From: Maylandia zebra
Taxonomy: Eukaryota; Chordata; Actinopteri; Cichliformes; Cichlidae
DNA length: 64,000 nt
Direction: 5' to 3'
NCBI RefSeq assembly: GCF_041146795.1
Contig: NC_135167.1
Coordinates: 6,420,454 to 6,484,453 of the forward strand
Part shown: positions 1 through 36,640 of the stretch, in pieces
Position numbering within the stretch: position 1 is the first letter of the stretch
Layout: the number at the start of each line of letters is the position of its first letter
The notes under the pieces: generated by a model
Told to the model about the DNA's origin: nothing
Seen by the model: only the letters and a program-made list of their open reading frames with translations
Databases searched by the model: none
Translations under genes and position numbers: made by a program

Positions 1-1239
1 AATATTATGTTCTTCATCACATTGGTTCTGCCCAGACCATTCAGTTAGCACTCTGTTCTTTACAGGTATGCTGGACCCTGTAAAAGATTCACACTGCAGC
101 AGTATAATGAGCACATCCAATAATCTGATCTTAATAAGAACTGCTCAAGGCCAAAGAGCACTAACTCTCACAGACCTCACTTGACCACCACCTGAACTCA
201 TCACTAGTAAGTATTTGTGGGTTACTTAAAAGCTGAGATAGCCTGGAAAAAGCCAAAAATTCAAGGTTTGACCTTAAGTCCATTGTAACCCTCTAATTTT
301 AAAGAGACTGGCTAACACGGGCAATCTTACTTGAAACAATGTACCTTCTGGTGCTTGTAATCATCTTTATTGGATTAACTTGTGTTAGGCTACACAGTGA
401 CTGAGAGCTCATAGTCATTTCACCCAAGCTGTTTATGCATGATGAGATTATTTTTGTGTGAATGCTAGAGAGAGAGGATTCTCACCCCATTACCCTTTCC
501 AAGCCAGAAGCTGAGCCACCAGTTGCTGAAGGCTGTGGATCCAATCATCAGGACAATGTTCAGGACAGTGAGAAAGACGAGAATGTAGCCTGTAGCAAAG
601 AGTTGCAGCACAACTATTAAGTACATATTGGTACATTATTGCTTAAAATCATGTAAATGCATGTGTGTGTTATATCAGACCTCCAGCTGCTTGACAGTAC
701 CGGTGGTAGGTTCTTAAGGAGACAGCACCCTCTGTGGAGGACTCTTGATGGACCAGCTGGTCATCAGACTTGACAGGAGCTTAAAACAGGGAAAATATTT
801 TAATAGAGTCGTAACAGGATTAGTGACTTCCATTTGCATTGACATGCATCACATGTGCATTTCCATTATAAAAAATATTTAAAAAATCTAAAGTATTGCT
901 TGGTGTAAAAAAGGGGATCACATAACAACTAAATATGTAATAGTGAAACAGCTGACAAACGGTGGGATGACACTCAGAATTAAGTGAACTTTAAAGACTT
1001 ACGCTTTTGCTCAGCTGTTGTTTCATGATCCTTTTCATCTGACATGTCAAATGCTGAAAGGAAGAATAGAAGTAATTTTATCATTCTACTAATCACAAAA
1101 ATTGACTTAAATTATCATTGTCCACATATTGTAAGACATAACTGCAAAGAGTTGAACCACAGACCCCTACAGCAAGGAAATCTGGAAACTGATCACTTGT
1201 ATACATTGTATCCATAGAGGGAAGAGTCATTTTAAATAA

Positions 1240-1515
1240 TAATAATGGCTTGGATTTATAAAGCGCTTTACAATGCCACTATTCATTCACTCTTGCATTC
1301 ACACACTGGTGGAGGCAAGCTACGGTTGTAGCCACAGCTGCCCTGGGGCAGACTGACAGAAGCGAGGCTGCCATATCGCGCCATCGGCCTCTCTGGCCAA
1401 CACCAGTAGGCGGTAGGGTAAAGTGTCTTGCCCAAGGACACAACGACCAGGACAGAGAGCCCGGGGATCGAACCGGCGACCTTCCGGTTACAGATGGGCC
1501 AATGAAGATGGGCCA
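1240..1515. repeat. Teleost interspersed repeat, SINE-like
   Basis: The segment begins with a 'ttataaagcgctttaca' phrase and ends with a tRNA-B-box-like stretch (gggatcgaaccggcgacc) followed by short ATGGGCCAATGA-type repeats. A related copy without the right part lies at 16772-16925. The family is not named with certainty. Confidence 0.45.
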
Positions 1516-2724
1516 ATGAAGATGGGTCAATGATGCATATAAATATGATAGTAATGTTATGTCATGACCTTCACAGGTCATGTTTTTGGTACGAAGTCAC
1601 AAGAACTTATAATATGGGTATATAGCAAAAACAGCCAGGTCAACAAGTTTGCTGCCCTGTCTGTTATTACTTTACAAGGCCTTGTTTTTGCTTTACAAAA
1701 CTTTGACCTGTCCCTGGTTATACAGTTGCTCTTTAACAATCAAAAGTACTGATGTGTCAACACTGCACGTGCATTGGCACAGCAACATTTAGAAAGTGTC
1801 AGCGTCATCCCCCTGAACACTGGTCTCTGGACAGTGAAAAAACAAAAATCCCACCGTATTCAAAAAAGCACAACTAAATCAAATCAAATCAAATCACTAC
1901 TAAAACATGTAAAGTCTGTCATGAATTCAAAAACACCCAAAAAGTTCAAATTATTAAAATGATTTTCTTCCTAGTTTTTTTTACCAGGGTTTGCCATCCC
2001 ACTGTCTGCACGATATCTGAGCTCAACCTCTTTCAACTCAGGGGTATCTTGGGATGATAAATCCTCCTCTTCCCCTCCCTCCTCATTCTGAGTCTGACAA
2101 GCAAGAATATCAGGAACACAGCATTACAGCACAGCCCGTACAAACGTATAACCACAAATGGAATGATTTGTACCTTGTTTTACAACTGATCATTAAGTTT
2201 ATTGTTTTTGACATAATAAAACAATAAAGAACAGGTGAGGTGGTTTGCAGGAACATAATAATAAGAATCAAAGATAAAAATAGAAGAGGTACAAGATGCA
2301 TGCTTTTAATTTAGGGTATACTTACTTTGGACTGTTCCATCTGGTAATTGGTGATGAGCTGAGCATAGCGTCCGCTGGCGTTCATCAAGGTTTGGTGGTT
2401 TCCGGCCTCCCTGATCTCCCCGTCATCCAGAACCAGGATGTCATCACAGAACTCCAAATACTAGCAAGCATAAGTGAGAACAACTGTGGCAACAAAATCT
2501 ACAGACCTGTTCAAAACTATAATCACATGTACGTACATATTTATGTCATTTGACAGATGTTCTTATCTCCAGTAGCGTGACTTACGAAATGGCTTAGAAC
2601 TCACGGGTAAGAGCACCAGTCAAATACTCTTCCTCAGATTAGTGACTTATGATTAGTAGGTAAACTATTAGCCAAGAATGCCTTCTAGGTTTTTTCAGAT
2701 TTGACTGAATTGGTCCAAAATGTC

Positions 2725-3748
2725 CATCCATCCATCTTCATCCGCTTTATCCGGGGCCGGGTCGCGGGGGCAGCAGCCTAAGCAAAGAGGCCCAGACCTC
2801 CCTCTCCCCAGCCACCTCCTCCAGCTTATCCGGGGGAATACCAAGGCGTTCCCAGGCCAGCCGAGAGATATAATCTCTCCAGCGTGTCCTGGGTCTGCCC
2901 CGGGGCCTCCTCCCGGTGGGACATGCCTGGAACACCTCACCCAGGAGGCGCCCAGGGGGCATCCTTGTCAGATGCCCGAACCACCTCAGCTGGCTCCTTT
3001 CGATGTGGAGCAGCAGCTGCTCTACTCTGAGCCCCTCCCGGATGGCCGAACTTCTCACCCTATCTCTAAGGGAGAGGCCAGCCACCCTTCGGAGGAAGCT
3101 CATTTCTGCCGCTTGTATCCGCGATCTCATTCTTTCGGTCACTACCCACAGCTCGTGGCCATAGGTGAGGGTAGGGACGTAGATTGACCGGTAAATTGAG
3201 AGCTTCGCTTTTACACTCAGCTCCCTCTTCACCACGACGGACCGGTGCAGCGTCCGCATTACTGCAGCTGCAGCCCCAATCCGTCTGTCGATCTCCGGCC
3301 CCTCCTTGAATCGCTACCTTATCGTGGTGGAGGGGTTTGTGTGTCCCAGGGATCCCAGGGGCTATGTTGTCTGGGGGCTTTTGCCCCCTGGTAGGGTCTC
3401 CCATGGCAAATTGGCCCTGGGTGAGGGACCAGACAAAGAGCGATTCTGAAGACCCTTATGAAAAGGACAGCGAGGGAACAGTTTACCCTGCCCGGGATAG
3501 GGTTACCGGGGCCCCGCCCTGGAGCCAGGCCCGGGGAGGGTGCCCGAGGGCGAGCGTCTGGTGGCCGGGCCTTAGTCCATGGGGCCCGGCCGGGCACAGC
3601 CCGAAGAGGAGACATGGGCCCATCCTCCCGCAGGCCCACCACCCGCAGGAGGCGCCATAGGGGTCGGGTGCATTGTGTGCTGGGTGGCGGCCAGGAGCGG
3701 AGGCCCTGGCGGACTGACCCCCGGCTGCCAAGACTGGCAATAGGGACA
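2725..3748 (-). mobile_element. 5'-truncated Rex3-type (RTE clade) LINE
   Basis: A GC-rich insertion flanked by the 14-base target duplication tggtccaaaatgtc at 2711-2724 and 3749-3762. The minus strand encodes the C-terminal part of a reverse transcriptase polyprotein at 2747-3259, with phrases RSQLRWFGHLTRMPPGRL and RPRGRPRTRWRDYISRLAW typical of Rex3. The tail is the short GATG-type repeat of that family. The upstream half (3260-3748) is out of frame or truncated. Plus-strand open frames here are shadows. Confidence 0.85.
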
Positions 3749-4070
3749 TGGTCCAAAATGTCATATTTAAAAATACAATTTTAGACAATATGCATATTAA
3801 TTTCATGAATATGTATATTCATATTCATGAAATCTGATTTCCAGATTTCAGAGTCTCAGACCAAGCTATGATCCATCAAGTAACCTGGTTAATTTTTCAC
3901 TTTGGTTTTTATACAGATTAACAAAATGGAATATAGTGATTTTTATAAAACATTAACGGATGTTTTTCTATTCTTCCTGTCATGGTAAGACATGGCCTCT
4001 GACTGTAAAATTACAATATATATGGTCAGGAAAGTCTTCTTTTAACTGCTTACATCAGTTGTTCTTGTCA

Positions 4071-4346
<276 letters not shown>

Positions 4347-4473
4347 TTAATATAATCCAGAAATTTACTCAATCTTTATGGAAGAGATGGTATTATATTT
4401 TAAATATTGTAATTCATTACATTATACTAGTGCATTTATTCCATACAACACTATGGCATTATTCTGTCTCAAT

Positions 4474-5005
4474 TAGGGCTGCTCGATTATGGCAAAAATG
4501 ATAATCACGATTATTTTCACTGAAATTGAGATCTCGATTATTTGACGATATTTATTTAACCCTTACGACCTACTATAGAACCAAGTCCGCCAGAGCTTAT
4601 ATTATTTTTTTACATGTTGTAGTGCCATTTGTGGGAGCATTTCAAGTTGCTATACAACTGTTATAGCCCATATTTTAATAATATGTATGCATTAAGTCCA
4701 TAGTAACTACATTAATTGCAAAAAAGTGCAATAAACTACAAAAAAATTGAAAATCATTTTTGTTTTGTTTTTTACATATATTTCTACTTGGAGAAATTTA
4801 AGAGGTTTATCCCTCAAAACTTTAAATACAAAAAAGTTGCAAAAAATAGTTTACAACAACAGGAAATTTATTTTGAGTGTCTTCATAGTTTTATTTTGGA
4901 GATACACCAATTTTTATATACTGCAGGAAAAACGAAAAAACAATCCTATGATGCAAATTTGCAAAGAAAACAGCATGTGCATCAAAATAAACTATTTCCA
5001 GCAGT
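4474..5005. mobile_element. Truncated copy of the 1.33-kb hAT element
   Basis: This has the same left terminus and left target-site copy (4466-4473), but the element stops at the duplication junction at 5005 and lacks its right end. Confidence 0.85.
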
Positions 5006-5649
5006 ATATAGATACACTTGTAACCCCAATTCATCCATACGTTTGTTAACTGCATATCCAGCATAGGGTTGCTGGTGCCCTCATAGCCCCACAACCTGTT
5101 TAAAATAAAGGTAATCTCGCTGTATATATAATTTCTTTTTTTAAAATACCAATTAATACTGAAACACAAATTTAAGTAATTTATTAGCACAGATCTTATC
5201 AGGGTCATCTGTATATACCTACACTATGAAATTTACCATGGTTTTTTTTTTTTTTTTTTTTAAATGTCACACAAAAAAACAGGATTTAAATTACATTTAA
5301 TAGCAGCAAAGAAAGACTTGGCAAATACATAACATAATTAAACTATAACGTGCATAAGAAGTCATCTCATTCGAAATATGAAGAGAAACCCAGTAAAGTA
5401 CAGTGCTCATTGTTTTGTATCAGCAGACAGGAGAGATAAATGCATAGTTTTTGAACTTTGTAAATAGTTATGTTGTCTTTCCTGCACTGTTATCAGTTTC
5501 CATCTCTGCTGCTCAGTTACATCTCATACAAGCACACCAGAAAAGAGTGTAGTATCACAGTACAGACTTCGATATGGCTGTGTATATGGATAACTGTTAT
5601 GAACATGCCCAGTGACTACTATGCAGCAGTTTTTTGGTTGTCCTTCTGT
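5006..5649. other. Junction flank and 3' region of abcc12
   Basis: AT-rich sequence between the duplication junction and the abcc12 stop. It probably holds the 3' UTR (candidate polyA signal on the minus strand near 5181-5186). I see no other gene. Confidence 0.4.
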
Positions 5650-29184
<23,535 letters not shown>

Positions 29185-29479
29185 TTTGTTCTATGTTAAA
29201 AGAGACCAAACCACAAAGTTGAAATGATACTAACCAACATGATAATTCAAGTAGAAATGTCTAATTTAAGAGCATTATTTACCAGAATCAGAAACAGGAG
29301 GCTGTAATACATCACACATGTAATGCTGGTTTTAAACTGCCCTGCCTTAAGTCCAGACCTGTTACTCACTCAAAACATTTAATGTGTTGTGAAACAAAAA
29401 TAAAACAAAAAAGGCTGTGAACTGGTAAGCAGCTGAAATCCTCCATGAAGCTAGAATGTCCTTTTAAGAATCATTGAAA

Positions 29480-30125
29480 GGCTGAAAAAATGGGTTGGTG
29501 TATTTGGAAGTGCATTAGAGTGGTTCTCCTCTTATCTCCATCACCGATCCTTTTCTGTGGCAGTCTCCGATTTTAGGTCATCCTCTACCTCCCTTACTTA
29601 TGGTGTCCCTCAAGGGTCAGTCTTGGGGCCTTTATTGTTTTTAATTTATCTTCTCCCCCTCCAGCATATAATGGGCTCTTTTGAGGACATTTCTTATCAT
29701 TGTTATGCTGATATTCAGTTGTACGTTTCTTTTATGCCCGAGGATTTATCTAAGCTTCAGCGTCTGAATGATTGCTTAGATTTGATCAAACGTTGGATGG
29801 CTGCAAATTTCCTCCAACTCAACGAGGGGAAAACCGAAGTCCCCGTATGCGCCCCTGATAGGTTTCTATCACAGATAGTGAAAGCCCTTGGTCCTCTCTC
29901 ACTTTATGTTAAATCCTCTATCAGGAATTTAGGTGTCACCTTTGACTCGAGTCTCACATTGGATGGGCATGTGAAATCTCTGGTTCGGTCTTGTTTTTAT
30001 AATTTAAGAAATGTGGCTAGGCTAAGCCCGATTTTATCTCGCTCTGAACTTGAGATATACATGCATTTATTTCGCCACGCTTGGATTATTGTAATTCGCT
30101 GCTTACGTGTCTAAACAAAGGTTCT
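29480..30125 (+). mobile_element. L2-like LINE reverse-transcriptase fragment
   Basis: The plus-strand frame at 29557-30114 encodes GVPQGSVLGPLLFLIYLLPL, then a degraded catalytic box (CYADIQLYV where YADDTQLY is expected), then LDLIKRWMAANFLQLNEGKTE. The loss of an aspartate in the YADD box shows it is dead. The 5' part of the element is not present in this orientation. Confidence 0.78.
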
Positions 30126-30810
30126 CTAACCACTGCAGAGCAGTACCACAAATGCCTATCCAGTGTTCCATTCGAGATAGTAAAATATTGCCAAAGACTG
30201 TGTCAAAGGCAGCTGTTAAGTCTAGGTGAACCAAGATCACATGATCCTGAATCTGTAGCCAGGAGAATGTCATTAACAACCCTATGCAACGCAGATTCTG
30301 TGCTATGCAGAGATTTAAAAGCAATCTCAAAGACATTATTTTTAAATTTAAAAAGTTTTCAACTGACAAGCAATTTTCTCCAGAATTTTACAGAAAAGAG
30401 TAAGCTTGCAAATAGGCCTAAAATTTGATAAAATGGCGGGCTATTTTTCTGAAGCAGAGGTTGAGCTGTAGCATGCTTAAAGGTTTTAGGAAAAGTACCA
30501 GATAAAAAACTGGTATTAATAATAGCTAGAACAGATAGACCAAGAGTAGAAATGACCTCTAATAATTGAGGTGGAGCAACATCAATAGGGAAACCTGAGG
30601 GCTTCAGATGGCAAACAGAGAGAAAGTTACAGGCTCAAACTGGTAGAAAGCAACAGAGCAAAGAACAAGGGCTTGAATGGTAAAGAGTAGGTGGTGTCAT
30701 CTGAGCCCTGGCATTATTCACCTTTTCCACAAAGAAATTCAAAAATCCCTCACATGGCTCAGGGGAGCTAACAATGTGTGAACAGTAGAAGCAGACAGCT
30801 AAAGACAAGT
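30126..30810 (-). mobile_element. L2-like LINE fragment in opposite orientation
   Basis: The minus strand encodes a more N-terminal reverse-transcriptase region (HVILVHLDLTAAFDTV, LLSRMEHWIGICGTALQWL at 30103-30369) and upstream degraded sequence. It abuts the plus-strand fragment head to head or tail to tail near 30120. Confidence 0.65.
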
Positions 30811-31169
30811 TCATCAATTATTAACATCTATTTTAATGGATGACACATTTCAAGAATTTCCCATTTTAAATATAGTTAAACTAAATCTTGCTTAAAACTT
30901 AAACTGACTCATCAGAACATGAGGTGAGGTCTGGAAAAAGCATAATTTTAAAAGGTTTTGTACAGTACCAATTAACCATTCATTTGAAGGTTTAGTTAAT
31001 GAATGGTTAACCAGTCATATGAATGGTTAACTGCTAGTTAGTATGTCCAAATTTTGGACCGATATTGAATCTGAAGAAAACAAGTTTTTTTTTTCTGAAT
31101 AAAGAATTCTGTTCATCCATAACTAACACCTGAATATAAAGTGTTAATGAATGAACAGTGTCCTCATAC

Positions 31170-31400
31170 CTGCCTCTCAGCTAAATCATCTGCACAGAAT
31201 ACAACAGGTCCTCTACTAATCAGATGGTTATTAGTTCGATCCAAGGCTTTTCCAGTCTGCATGCCAAATATCCTTGGGCAAGATACTAACCCCAAGTTGC
31301 TTTGTGATGCATCCATCAGAGTATGAATGTGTGTGAATGTTAGATAGAAAGTACTTAAATACATAATAGGTGTGTGAATGGGTGAATGAGGCATGTTGTT
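31170..31400. repeat. SINE-like repeat
   Basis: Contains a tRNA-B-box-like phrase (ggttattagttcgatccaagg) followed by the 'ccttgggcaagatactaaccccaag' and 'gtgtgaatgggtgaatgaggca' phrases common to teleost SINEs. Boundaries are approximate. Confidence 0.5.
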
Positions 31401-31957
31401 GAATCAGTTCATTTATACCATTTAGATATGTTTAAGCTTAAAATCTTATCAACTTAAAGACTGCACATGCAGATTACAGCGCTGTTTTTGAAACATCTAA
31501 CTAATAACATATAAAAAAAAACCCACTAACTATTCCTAACTAAATTATTAATAAATAAACATTAAGAATATTAATAGTAACTGTAATTTATTTTGGTAAT
31601 GATTTCTTAAAAATGAAGTTAACTATAAAACACAATCAATGAAAACTGACAATCATAAAATACAAGCACAAACTAAAAAGATCAAAACTGAGCTAAACTA
31701 ATTTACAGTAAACACAGTGAAACTTTTCCTGTCTGAATGAATGAATTAAATTAATCTAAAAAAATCTGAACAATACCTCTGTGTGGAGAACAAGGGAGAC
31801 ACACTGCCGCTAGTCAACACTGACAGTGAGTGAAGCAGCATTTTACTCTGCCTTGCATAACCTTTATGGAGATCAAAGGTTAGCCTGTTTAGAGGTGATT
31901 GCCATTCTTCGTTCTAACTGGACAGCTTAGTCACAATGACAAATCATTTAAAATCAG

Positions 31958-32702
31958 TGGTAACACTTAATAATAATGACACGCTATTGGGCATTAGTAA
32001 AGTATTAGTAAGTGCTTAATTCATTTATAAAGCATTATTCCTCCTTAGTCTGTATCAATACAGATATACATGTGATGTCTCATCATGGAGCAAGGTGTGA
32101 AAAAAGGCATGGGTCATTATCAGCAGAGGTTATTGGGTGAGGTGACCTCGATAGGTCATCATGTGAACTTTTGATGTCATCTCCATAGCTCACCATGTGA
32201 CTTATTGAGGTCACCTGATTATGTCTACTGCACATATGCATTCAAGATTATACATCAATTGATGCATCAATTGATGTATGATGTGCCATTCTGAGTTTTT
32301 ATTGAATTTGACTGAATGAGGAGGAGGAGACCATCCAATACTTCTTTTATTTCAGCCGTGTTCACCAGACACCGTTCTTTCTAATTCAGGAGCACTCTGG
32401 AATTGAACCTGACTGGATGCTGACTCATCTCACTAAAAGCTCACTAACACAAACCAGAGCAACACTGAACCTCAGGAATGAACTAAAGAACTTTCAAACA
32501 TCCCAGTAATCCTCACTAATGTTTTATCATGACCTTATTCATATTTTATTTTAAATGACAAACCTTAAACGTTATATTACCCAGTTACCCAACTGCTCAT
32601 TCTCTCTTAAACTCCTCTTACAGACTTAGACTCTCATCCTACCAATGTTTTAGTATTCTGCAAACCTCAAGTGGACTATGTTTGCATCACTCATTTTAAT
32701 TA

Positions 32703-32746
<44 letters not shown>

Positions 32747-33105
32747 CGTGCGTGTGTGTGTGTGTGCGCGCATTTAAATACTTTGTTAATCACTTTCTTA
32801 AACTTTTTAAATGATACCATGAAGATGTTATACATGTGACTGTGAATGGAGAATAAATATTTATATCTGGGGATTGAACTGGTTCTTATGTAGTGCTCTT
32901 CTATTCTACCTGAGCACTCAAAGCGCTTTATAAAACTTGACTCATTCACCCATTCTTACGAGCACGCTTTTTTAAGTAGATGAGTTACTCTACCTCCTGA
33001 GCCACAGCTACAGACTAAGGACGACTAATGCTTTATAAATGATGAATTAAGCACTTCCTAATATCTTATTAATGCATAATAGTGTGTCATTATAAAGTAA
33101 CTACC
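31958..33105. mobile_element. Non-autonomous DNA element with long imperfect inverted ends
   Basis: The left arm (about 31958-32055: GGTAACACTTAATAATAATG, cattagtaaagtattag, tttataaagcattattc) is the imperfect inverse of the right arm (about 33010-33105). The middle contains a TG microsatellite at 32707-32768 and a SINE-like fragment near 32880-32990. No coding frame. The family is not identified. Confidence 0.55.
32707..32768. repeat. TG microsatellite
   Basis: An almost pure TG run with a few CG-containing interruptions (tgcgtgcgtgcg) near its right end. Confidence 0.95.
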
Positions 33106-34116
33106 TGATAAAGACCAATATGTGTGTCATTATCCTTAAATCAAACTTACACTGAAGAATTAAACAAATAAAATCTAGATTTTAGGTTTTTCTGTCTTCT
33201 AACTTAATGTATTGGGGAAAGCATGCAACTATTCTGATAAATCTCACAAAACAAACGGCCATGTGAACATACAAACCACGCTCAGTGGTAACCTTTTATG
33301 TCAAGGTATCCCTCTTTCTGATGACTCTGTGTGGACTGGTGATGTCTAAAAGAAGAAAAGAAAAGAAGAAAATATCATTTGCTAATAATACCACTACTAA
33401 CATTTATCTGCAGGTAGATAGGACAGTAAATTCTGTGCCTTCTCAAACAGCCACCAGTTGTTTCATATTACATTCCTGACTGTGCCATATGGTGGGATTA
33501 AAGGGGAATTGCATCAGTTTTACATGTCAAAATTAATGTATTTGCATGGGAGGAGCCTCATACAGCTGGAGGAACTGTGTCATGTTTGAAGGATATTAGC
33601 GTTTAGTTAGTCTACAAATTGTAAAATCAAGGTATTCAGTTGAGTGGGTATAAAATTCAAGATACCTCTTCTTCCAATAAAGTGGACTTATCTAAGTCAT
33701 CTCAACATGTTTTTACATATGAGGGAAAAATCATAATATATCAGATAGGGAACCAATGACACCCTGTGAGCAAGCACTTCCAAATGCCACACATTTAACT
33801 GAGTGGCTCATTACAGTTTCCATTTGGATTTGTCAAGCAAATTAACATTTGATATTAATAGATAGATGAGAACACAGTTGATGTTAAGAGGTTAAATATT
33901 TATACTGTGCTTTCCGACTCCACATTAAAGTAAAGAGACCATTTCATGCCAGGATACGGAAAAGGTGAAGACATTAATTATTCAGTACAACCTTCATAAA
34001 TCTCACTGGTAACTGCTGTGTTGGTGGCTGTCATGATAGCATAATATCATTCATGAAAATAGTTTGAAGAAAATAGTTCTTAAATTGTTTAGCACTGACT
34101 TTATTGTTTGTTATTT
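33106..34116. other. Gene-less stretch
   Basis: AT-rich sequence with no conserved frame or repeat that I recognise. The short frame at 33285-33479 has no domain signature. Confidence 0.4.
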
Positions 34117-34246
34117 ACGGAAGAGGATTAGGGCCACTGGAAAAAAAAATCGGAGAAAAAAGCCAGAATTCTGACTTTTTTCTCAGAATTCAGGAAAAGA
34201 AGAAAAGAAAGACTTTTTTCCCCCAGTGGCCCTAATCCTCTTCCGT
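34117..34246. mobile_element. 130-base palindromic MITE
   Basis: Arms of 24 bases at 34117-34140 and 34223-34246 (starting acggaagaggattagggcc) are exact inverses. The centre is rich in GA/TC runs. It lies just upstream of the copia fragment. Confidence 0.75.
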
Positions 34247-34276
34247 AGTTATTAATCAAGTGTAGATTAATTAAAC

Positions 34277-36640
34277 TGCAAAATGGTGTTGCAGAGAGAA
34301 AAAACAACTCTAGTGGAATCAGCTAGAAGTATGCTGTCACATGCAAAGTTGCCAAACACATTCTGGGCAGAAGCTGTTGCTACTGCAGCTTACATACAGA
34401 ATAGGCTCCCAACACGTGCTTTAAAGAATGAAACACCCTATCAGAGATGGTATGGAAAAAATCAGACATTAGCCATATGAAAGTATTTGGTTGTGTTGCT
34501 TATGCTCATGTTCTAGACACAGAGAGAAAGAAGCTGGAAAAAATGCAGTGAAAGTTCGTTTCCTGTGATAGGCAACCAATGCAAAAGGCTACCGACTGTG
34601 GGATGAAGAAAAAGGAAAAATACTGATTCGACGAGATGTGGTCTTCAATGAAACAGAGTTTAAATGTAAACAAAGTGAAAATGATCTCTGTTTGGGGAAT
34701 GAGGTGACACTACACACGGGTGAAAGACAAACAAGTACTGAGGAGGCTGTCACCAGTGAGGCTGTAAAAGGAGATCAGCGGATCAGAAGACCTCCAAAGA
34801 GATGTGGATTAGAGGAGTTTGTTGATGTAGCTACAGTTGATCCTTGTAGCGGCAACCTTCGGTCCTTCTTTGCCGCTTCTGCAGGACGTAAAGTTTCTGA
34901 CTCGTGCTCTTGTTAAGTCGCTTGGATGCCTTCCGGTAGCAAAAACGAGGCGAAGGAAAAAAGGGGCAAAACATTTATTCTCCATACAAATCGAAAGGTA
35001 CAAAACAAATGCCTCTGGTGGGAGCTCCGTTTACATTCCCTTTATGTTACAACAAAAAATAACATTAAAACGGCGATGGTCAGAAAACTGTTGCTCCATG
35101 TCTTGCTTGCTTACCTAACCTTTTACCCACACCCCTCCGCATGCGGGCCAAATATACACCCCCTTTACGACATCTATCAACACTTTACAACAACAACAGA
35201 CTAACAAAGCAGGATTAATTTATGGAGCACAGCCTATTACATTATAACATAAAATGATCAAGATTATAATAGAAACTTAAAGATCATGACAAATACTTAA
35301 CTATGGCATGATGTAACTGAGTAAAATATTGGCCTGGACTTGGCTCCAACAATCATTATGCGAACATCTGTTGTGTCACAGAACCAAATTCACTGGAAGA
35401 GGCTATGTCAAGTCCAAATGCAAAGGAGTGGAAAGAAGCAGCTGATTTGGAATATGAGTCACTGCTGGAAAATGGCACATGGGATTTAGTGGAGCTACCA
35501 AAGGATCGCAAAGCAGTTGGATCAAAATGGGTCTTTAAAGTTAAGCATCACAGTGATGGACAAGTGGAAAGATACAAGTGCAGACTTGTTGCCAAAGGCT
35601 ATTCACAGATTTATGGTGCAGACTATGATGAAACATTCTCTCCAGTTGTACGATTTGGTTCAATTCGTACATTGTTATCATTTGCTGTGCAAAACAATCT
35701 AAATGCGCATCAAATGGATGTCGTGACTGCATTCTTGAATGGACACCTGGAAGAGGAAATCTACATGGAGAAGCCAGAGGGTTACATCAAACCTGGGCAG
35801 GAACATCAAGTGTGCAAACTAAACAAGTCAATATATGGACTGAAGCAGTCTCCACGTTGCTGGAGCAAAGCTTTTACAGAGTTCATGAAAAGCATTGGTT
35901 TTACACAGAGTACTTCAGATCAGTGTGTGTTTGTTAGAACAGGTCAGGAGTTGGAAATATTGGCTATTGATGATCTGATTTTGATTACAGAATCAGCAGA
36001 GAGCATGAAGAACTTAAAGGACACTCTGAAGAAACACTACAAAATGAAGGACATGGGTGAGCTATCCTACATTCTGGGCATCTCAGTGGTCCAAGACAAG
36101 GCCAAAAACCATGTTGTGCTTCATCAGAGACAGTATATTGAAAACATACTACAAAAGTATGGAGTGGACAGTGCCAATCCAGTAGCAACTCCAGCTGACA
36201 CAAATGTCAAATTAAGAAAGAGTGATGATGTCAGTAAACCTGCAAACCCAAGCATGTATCAGTCAATGGTTGGAAGTTTATTGTATTCTGCCATAGCCAC
36301 ACGACCAGATATAGCGCAAGCAGTGAGTGTGTTGTCAAGATTCAATGCAAACCCAAACACTACACACCTTACAGCTGTGAAAAGAATCCTGAGATATTTG
36401 AAAGGAACTCTAAACCTGGGACTCAAATATCAAAGAACAGAAACAGGAACCTTGGTTGGGTATTCAGATGCTGATTGGGCAGGTGATCAGGATGATCGAC
36501 GTTCTACAACTGGAAACATCTTTCTACTTGCAGGAGGTGCAGTTAGTTGGCTTAGCAAGAAACAAGCAACAGTTGCACTTTCAACTGCAGAGGCTGAGTA
36601 TATTGCTTTGAGCCAAGCTGCACAAGAAGGAGTTTGGTAA
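34277..36640 (+). pseudogene. Decayed Ty1/copia retrotransposon pol region
   Basis: From left to right: the end of the integrase (34283-34480: MLSHAKLPNTFWAEAVATA, YIQNRLPTRALKNETPYQRW), a frameshifted linker to about 34846, an unrelated insertion of about 500 bases, then a 411-codon frame at 35405-36640 with copia reverse transcriptase (KWVFKVKHHSDGQVERYK, GADYDETFSPVVRF, HQMDVVTAFLNG, LNKSIYGLKQSPRCW) and RNase H (YSDADWAGDQDDRRSTTG, STAEAEYIALSQAAQEG). The catalytic YVDD box reads AIDD with the expected Tyr-Val missing. Gag, protease and recognisable LTRs are absent. Copia elements are uncommon in vertebrates. The identification is firm; activity is excluded. Confidence 0.88.

Noticed and set aside
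2720-3806. Several overlapping plus and minus frames of 80-155 codons
   Set aside because: GC-rich Rex3 sequence. Only the minus-strand reverse-transcriptase tail at 2747-3259 matches a family; the others are shadows.
29557-30114. 185-codon frame as a host gene
   Set aside because: It is a LINE reverse-transcriptase fragment with a damaged YADD box.
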